This document shows positions 5,766 to 6,859 of a DNA stretch of 6,859 nucleotides, piece by piece. The position numbers and the translations under genes were made by a program. The notes beneath the pieces were generated by a model that did no database searches, had not been told where the DNA came from, and saw nothing but the letters and a program-made list of their open reading frames with translations. This DNA comes from Candidatus Odyssella thessalonicensis (GTDB lineage: Bacteria; Pseudomonadota; Alphaproteobacteria; Bin65), in NCBI GenBank assembly GCA_005240015.1, contig SBBV01000300.1, positions 1 through 6,859 of the forward strand, read 5' to 3'. The first letter of the stretch is position 1, and each line of letters starts with the position of its first letter.

Positions 5766-5849
5766 AGGCGGGTTGACCTCGTCAATTGCGAGGCCGAGCC
5801 CGAAGGCCTCGTCGTGCGATCGGTTCCACCAAGTCGGGAGGCGCTCTAG
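5766..5849 (+). pseudogene. Orphan C-terminal tail of a ring-hydroxylating oxygenase beta subunit
   Basis: The plus strand reads RRVDLVNCEAEPEGLVV, then RSVPPSREAL and TAG (5847-5849). The intact beta subunit at 1557-2060 ends KRVDLVNCEAELEGLVVPF. At the DNA level 5766-5816 and 2001-2051 agree at 43 of 51 aligned bases, and six of the eight differences are at third codon positions. The copy therefore diverged as a functional coding sequence before it was cut off, rather than decaying after a recent duplication. The frame is closed upstream by TGA at 5745-5747 and there is no start, so nothing is expressed. The stop overlaps the stop of the convergent NicX-like gene (shared CTAG), which suggests this tail is the old native neighbour of that gene. 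Confidence 0.72.
5789..5811. repeat. Hairpin in the convergent intergenic region
   Basis: CGAGGCC (5789-5795) and GGCCTCG (5805-5811) form a perfect 7-base stem around a 9-base loop. It sits between the 3' ends of the importer operon and the NicX-like gene and could slow transcription from either side. No T-tract follows on either strand, so terminator function is doubtful. The equivalent place in the intact beta gene is a poorer repeat. Confidence 0.35.
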
Positions 5850-6859
5850 CGCTGCACCCGCGCCACCCGCATCTTCTCGTCGACGAGGCGGCCCTTGTCG
5901 ATGACGACTTCGTTGTCGAGGATCACCGTGCAGTCCCGCATCGGCACGTCGTAGTGCCCGCGCGTGCGGCGCTTTCCGCCGCCCTCGGTGTTGGGCCCGG
6001 TGGAGAAGAGGAAGTTCCCCGGGAACACGCGCGCCGCTGCGCGGCTGCGTTCGGGCGAATCGCCGTGGAGCGCAATGCCGTACCAGCGCGCTTGCGGGTT
6101 GAGGCCCCAGCCGAGATGCGACACCGCGTAAGGATCACGGTCCTCGTCGCTGATCTTGTTGTCGTCGAGCCAGTCCTTCATCAGCTTGGCGTCGAGCCCG
6201 CCCTCGAGCCTGGTGATGAAGCCGTCGCGGATCTCGAGCCGCACCTCGTCGTGCACGTAGCGGCAATAGGGCAGGATGACGATGTCGCCGGGCTGGAAGA
6301 CGACGGTGCCGGTGGCGCTGCCTTCGTTGGGGAAGGTGTGCACGTGGCCGGCGCCCCAATGGTCGAAGCGGCCCTTCGCGTCGGCGAAGCCGTATTGGCT
6401 CATCACCGGATACTCGCCGCAGCTGTAGCGCAGGTCCGTCCCCGCCTCGCTGACGACGCGCACCTCGCGCGTCTTGGCCAGGCGCTGGTGGGCGTGGAGC
6501 ACCGCTTCCTTCAGGCCCGGCGGCGACATCAGCATCTCGAGGTCGTCGGGCGCGTCGATAACCATGAGCACGCGCGTTCCTGCGGCGCGCACTTCCTTCA
6601 GCCAAGCGCTGAACAGCGGCACATGGAAGATCACGACCATGTCGGCGGCCTTCACGGCGTCGAGCGTGCCCTTGCACTGCCCGATCGTGGGCACGCCGAC
6701 CTTCGTCCAGCCCGGCACGTTGTTGACGCACATCTCGTAGATGTCGGCGCCGAGATACTCGGCGGCGGCGAACGCGGCCGCGACATACTCGCGGCGCGTG
6801 CCGAGATCGCTGATGGCCACGATGGTCTCGCCGCGCCGGACATTGCACAGCTCGAACTC
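5846..6859 (-). CDS. nicX: NicX-like ring-cleavage dioxygenase (2,5-dihydroxypyridine 5,6-dioxygenase family), N-terminus outside window
   Basis: The frame is open to the right edge (first residues EFELCNVRRGETIVAISDLG) with no acceptable start. A GTG at 6820 is internal to a conserved strand. In all, 337 residues are visible, and NicX of Pseudomonas putida is about 350, so only ~10-20 are missing. From memory of NicX, long stretches correspond: YGFADAKGRFDHWGAGHV, the FPNE-S--GT segment, LEIRDGFIT, SHLGWGLNPQARW and the near-invariant GNFLFSTGPNTEGGGKR. The NicX iron ligands His265, His318 and Asp320 correspond to in-window residues H248 (SHLGWG), H302 and D304 (GHYDVP), and the NicX active-site His105 to H79 (IFHVPLF). 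NicX opens the ring of 2,5-dihydroxypyridine in nicotinate breakdown. Relatives are often mislabelled leucyl aminopeptidase/peptidase M29-like. Exact substrate here is unknown, so the symbol denotes family. It converges on the importer operon. Confidence 0.82.
   Translation of the reverse strand, partial: EFELCNVRRGETIVAISDLGTRREYVAAAFAAAEYLGADIYEMCVNNVPGWTKVGVPTIGQCKGTLDAVKAADMVVIFHVPLFSAWLKEVRAAGTRVLMVIDAPDDLEMLMSPPGLKEAVLHAHQRLAKTREVRVVSEAGTDLRYSCGEYPVMSQYGFADAKGRFDHWGAGHVHTFPNEGSATGTVVFQPGDIVILPYCRYVHDEVRLEIRDGFITRLEGGLDAKLMKDWLDDNKISDEDRDPYAVSHLGWGLNPQARWYGIALHGDSPERSRAAARVFPGNFLFSTGPNTEGGGKRRTRGHYDVPMRDCTVILDNEVVIDKGRLVDEKMRVARVQR

Noticed and set aside
5693..5769. Possible integron attC site (ATCCAAC at 5693-5699 and GTTAGGC at 5763-5769 match the simple-site consensus)
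   Set aside because: The two 7-mers are not good complements of each other, and the inner arms show no matching inverted repeat. With only 7-base matches this is expected by chance.
5758..5770. Small palindrome CGCCT-GTT-AGGCG as a terminator
   Set aside because: It has only a five-base stem with a three-base loop and no T-run on either side, so it is not convincing as a terminator.
6818..6820. GTG as the start of the NicX-like gene
   Set aside because: The frame stays open and family-like upstream of it (LCNVRRGETI) to the window edge, so the GTG encodes an internal valine.
6135..6848. 237-codon minus-strand frame overlapping the NicX-like gene
   Set aside because: An extremely Arg/Ala-rich translation typical of an out-of-frame reading of GC-rich DNA. 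The neighbouring frame carries the conserved enzyme.

Overview
The window is GC-rich bacterial DNA. Gene style, codon use and families suggest a proteobacterium, plausibly an alphaproteobacterium of the Bradyrhizobium/Hyphomicrobiales kind or a Burkholderiales member. This taxonomic placement is inference only. The content is a catabolic cluster for an aromatic or N-heteroaromatic compound.

Layout, left to right. Positions 1-126 hold the start of a TetR-type regulator on the minus strand, cut by the window edge. Positions 127-210 are a short divergent control region. It has a near-consensus plus-strand promoter with a palindromic candidate operator inside its -35/-10 spacer. Positions 211-2060 encode the large (Rieske) and small subunits of a ring-hydroxylating oxygenase, with start and stop codons overlapping. 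Positions 2061-2231 are not empty: they open with the last ~34 codons of an amidase-signature enzyme whose body is missing. Positions 2232-5665 are a four-gene ABC importer operon of the nitrate/sulfonate/taurine (NitT/TauT) type: a secreted binding protein, two different permeases and an ATPase. A strong hairpin lies just after the binding-protein gene. Positions 5666-5849 hold ~100 unassigned bases followed by a second, orphan copy of the C-terminal end of an oxygenase small-subunit gene. Positions 5846-6859, on the minus strand, hold most of a NicX-like non-heme iron ring-cleavage dioxygenase (2,5-dihydroxypyridine 5,6-dioxygenase family), whose start lies beyond the right edge.

How it may work together (inference): the importer brings in a small organic acid or amide, the oxygenase hydroxylates the ring, and the NicX-like enzyme opens a dihydroxylated ring, under TetR control. 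No ferredoxin or reductase for the oxygenase lies in the window.

The most notable structural point is that the importer operon looks like an insertion. A decapitated amidase tail lies on its left, and the small-subunit 3' end is present on both sides as an imperfect ~51-bp direct repeat (2001-2051 and 5766-5816, 43 of 51 bases identical by my count). The importer genes also use A/T third codon positions more freely than the genes on either side.
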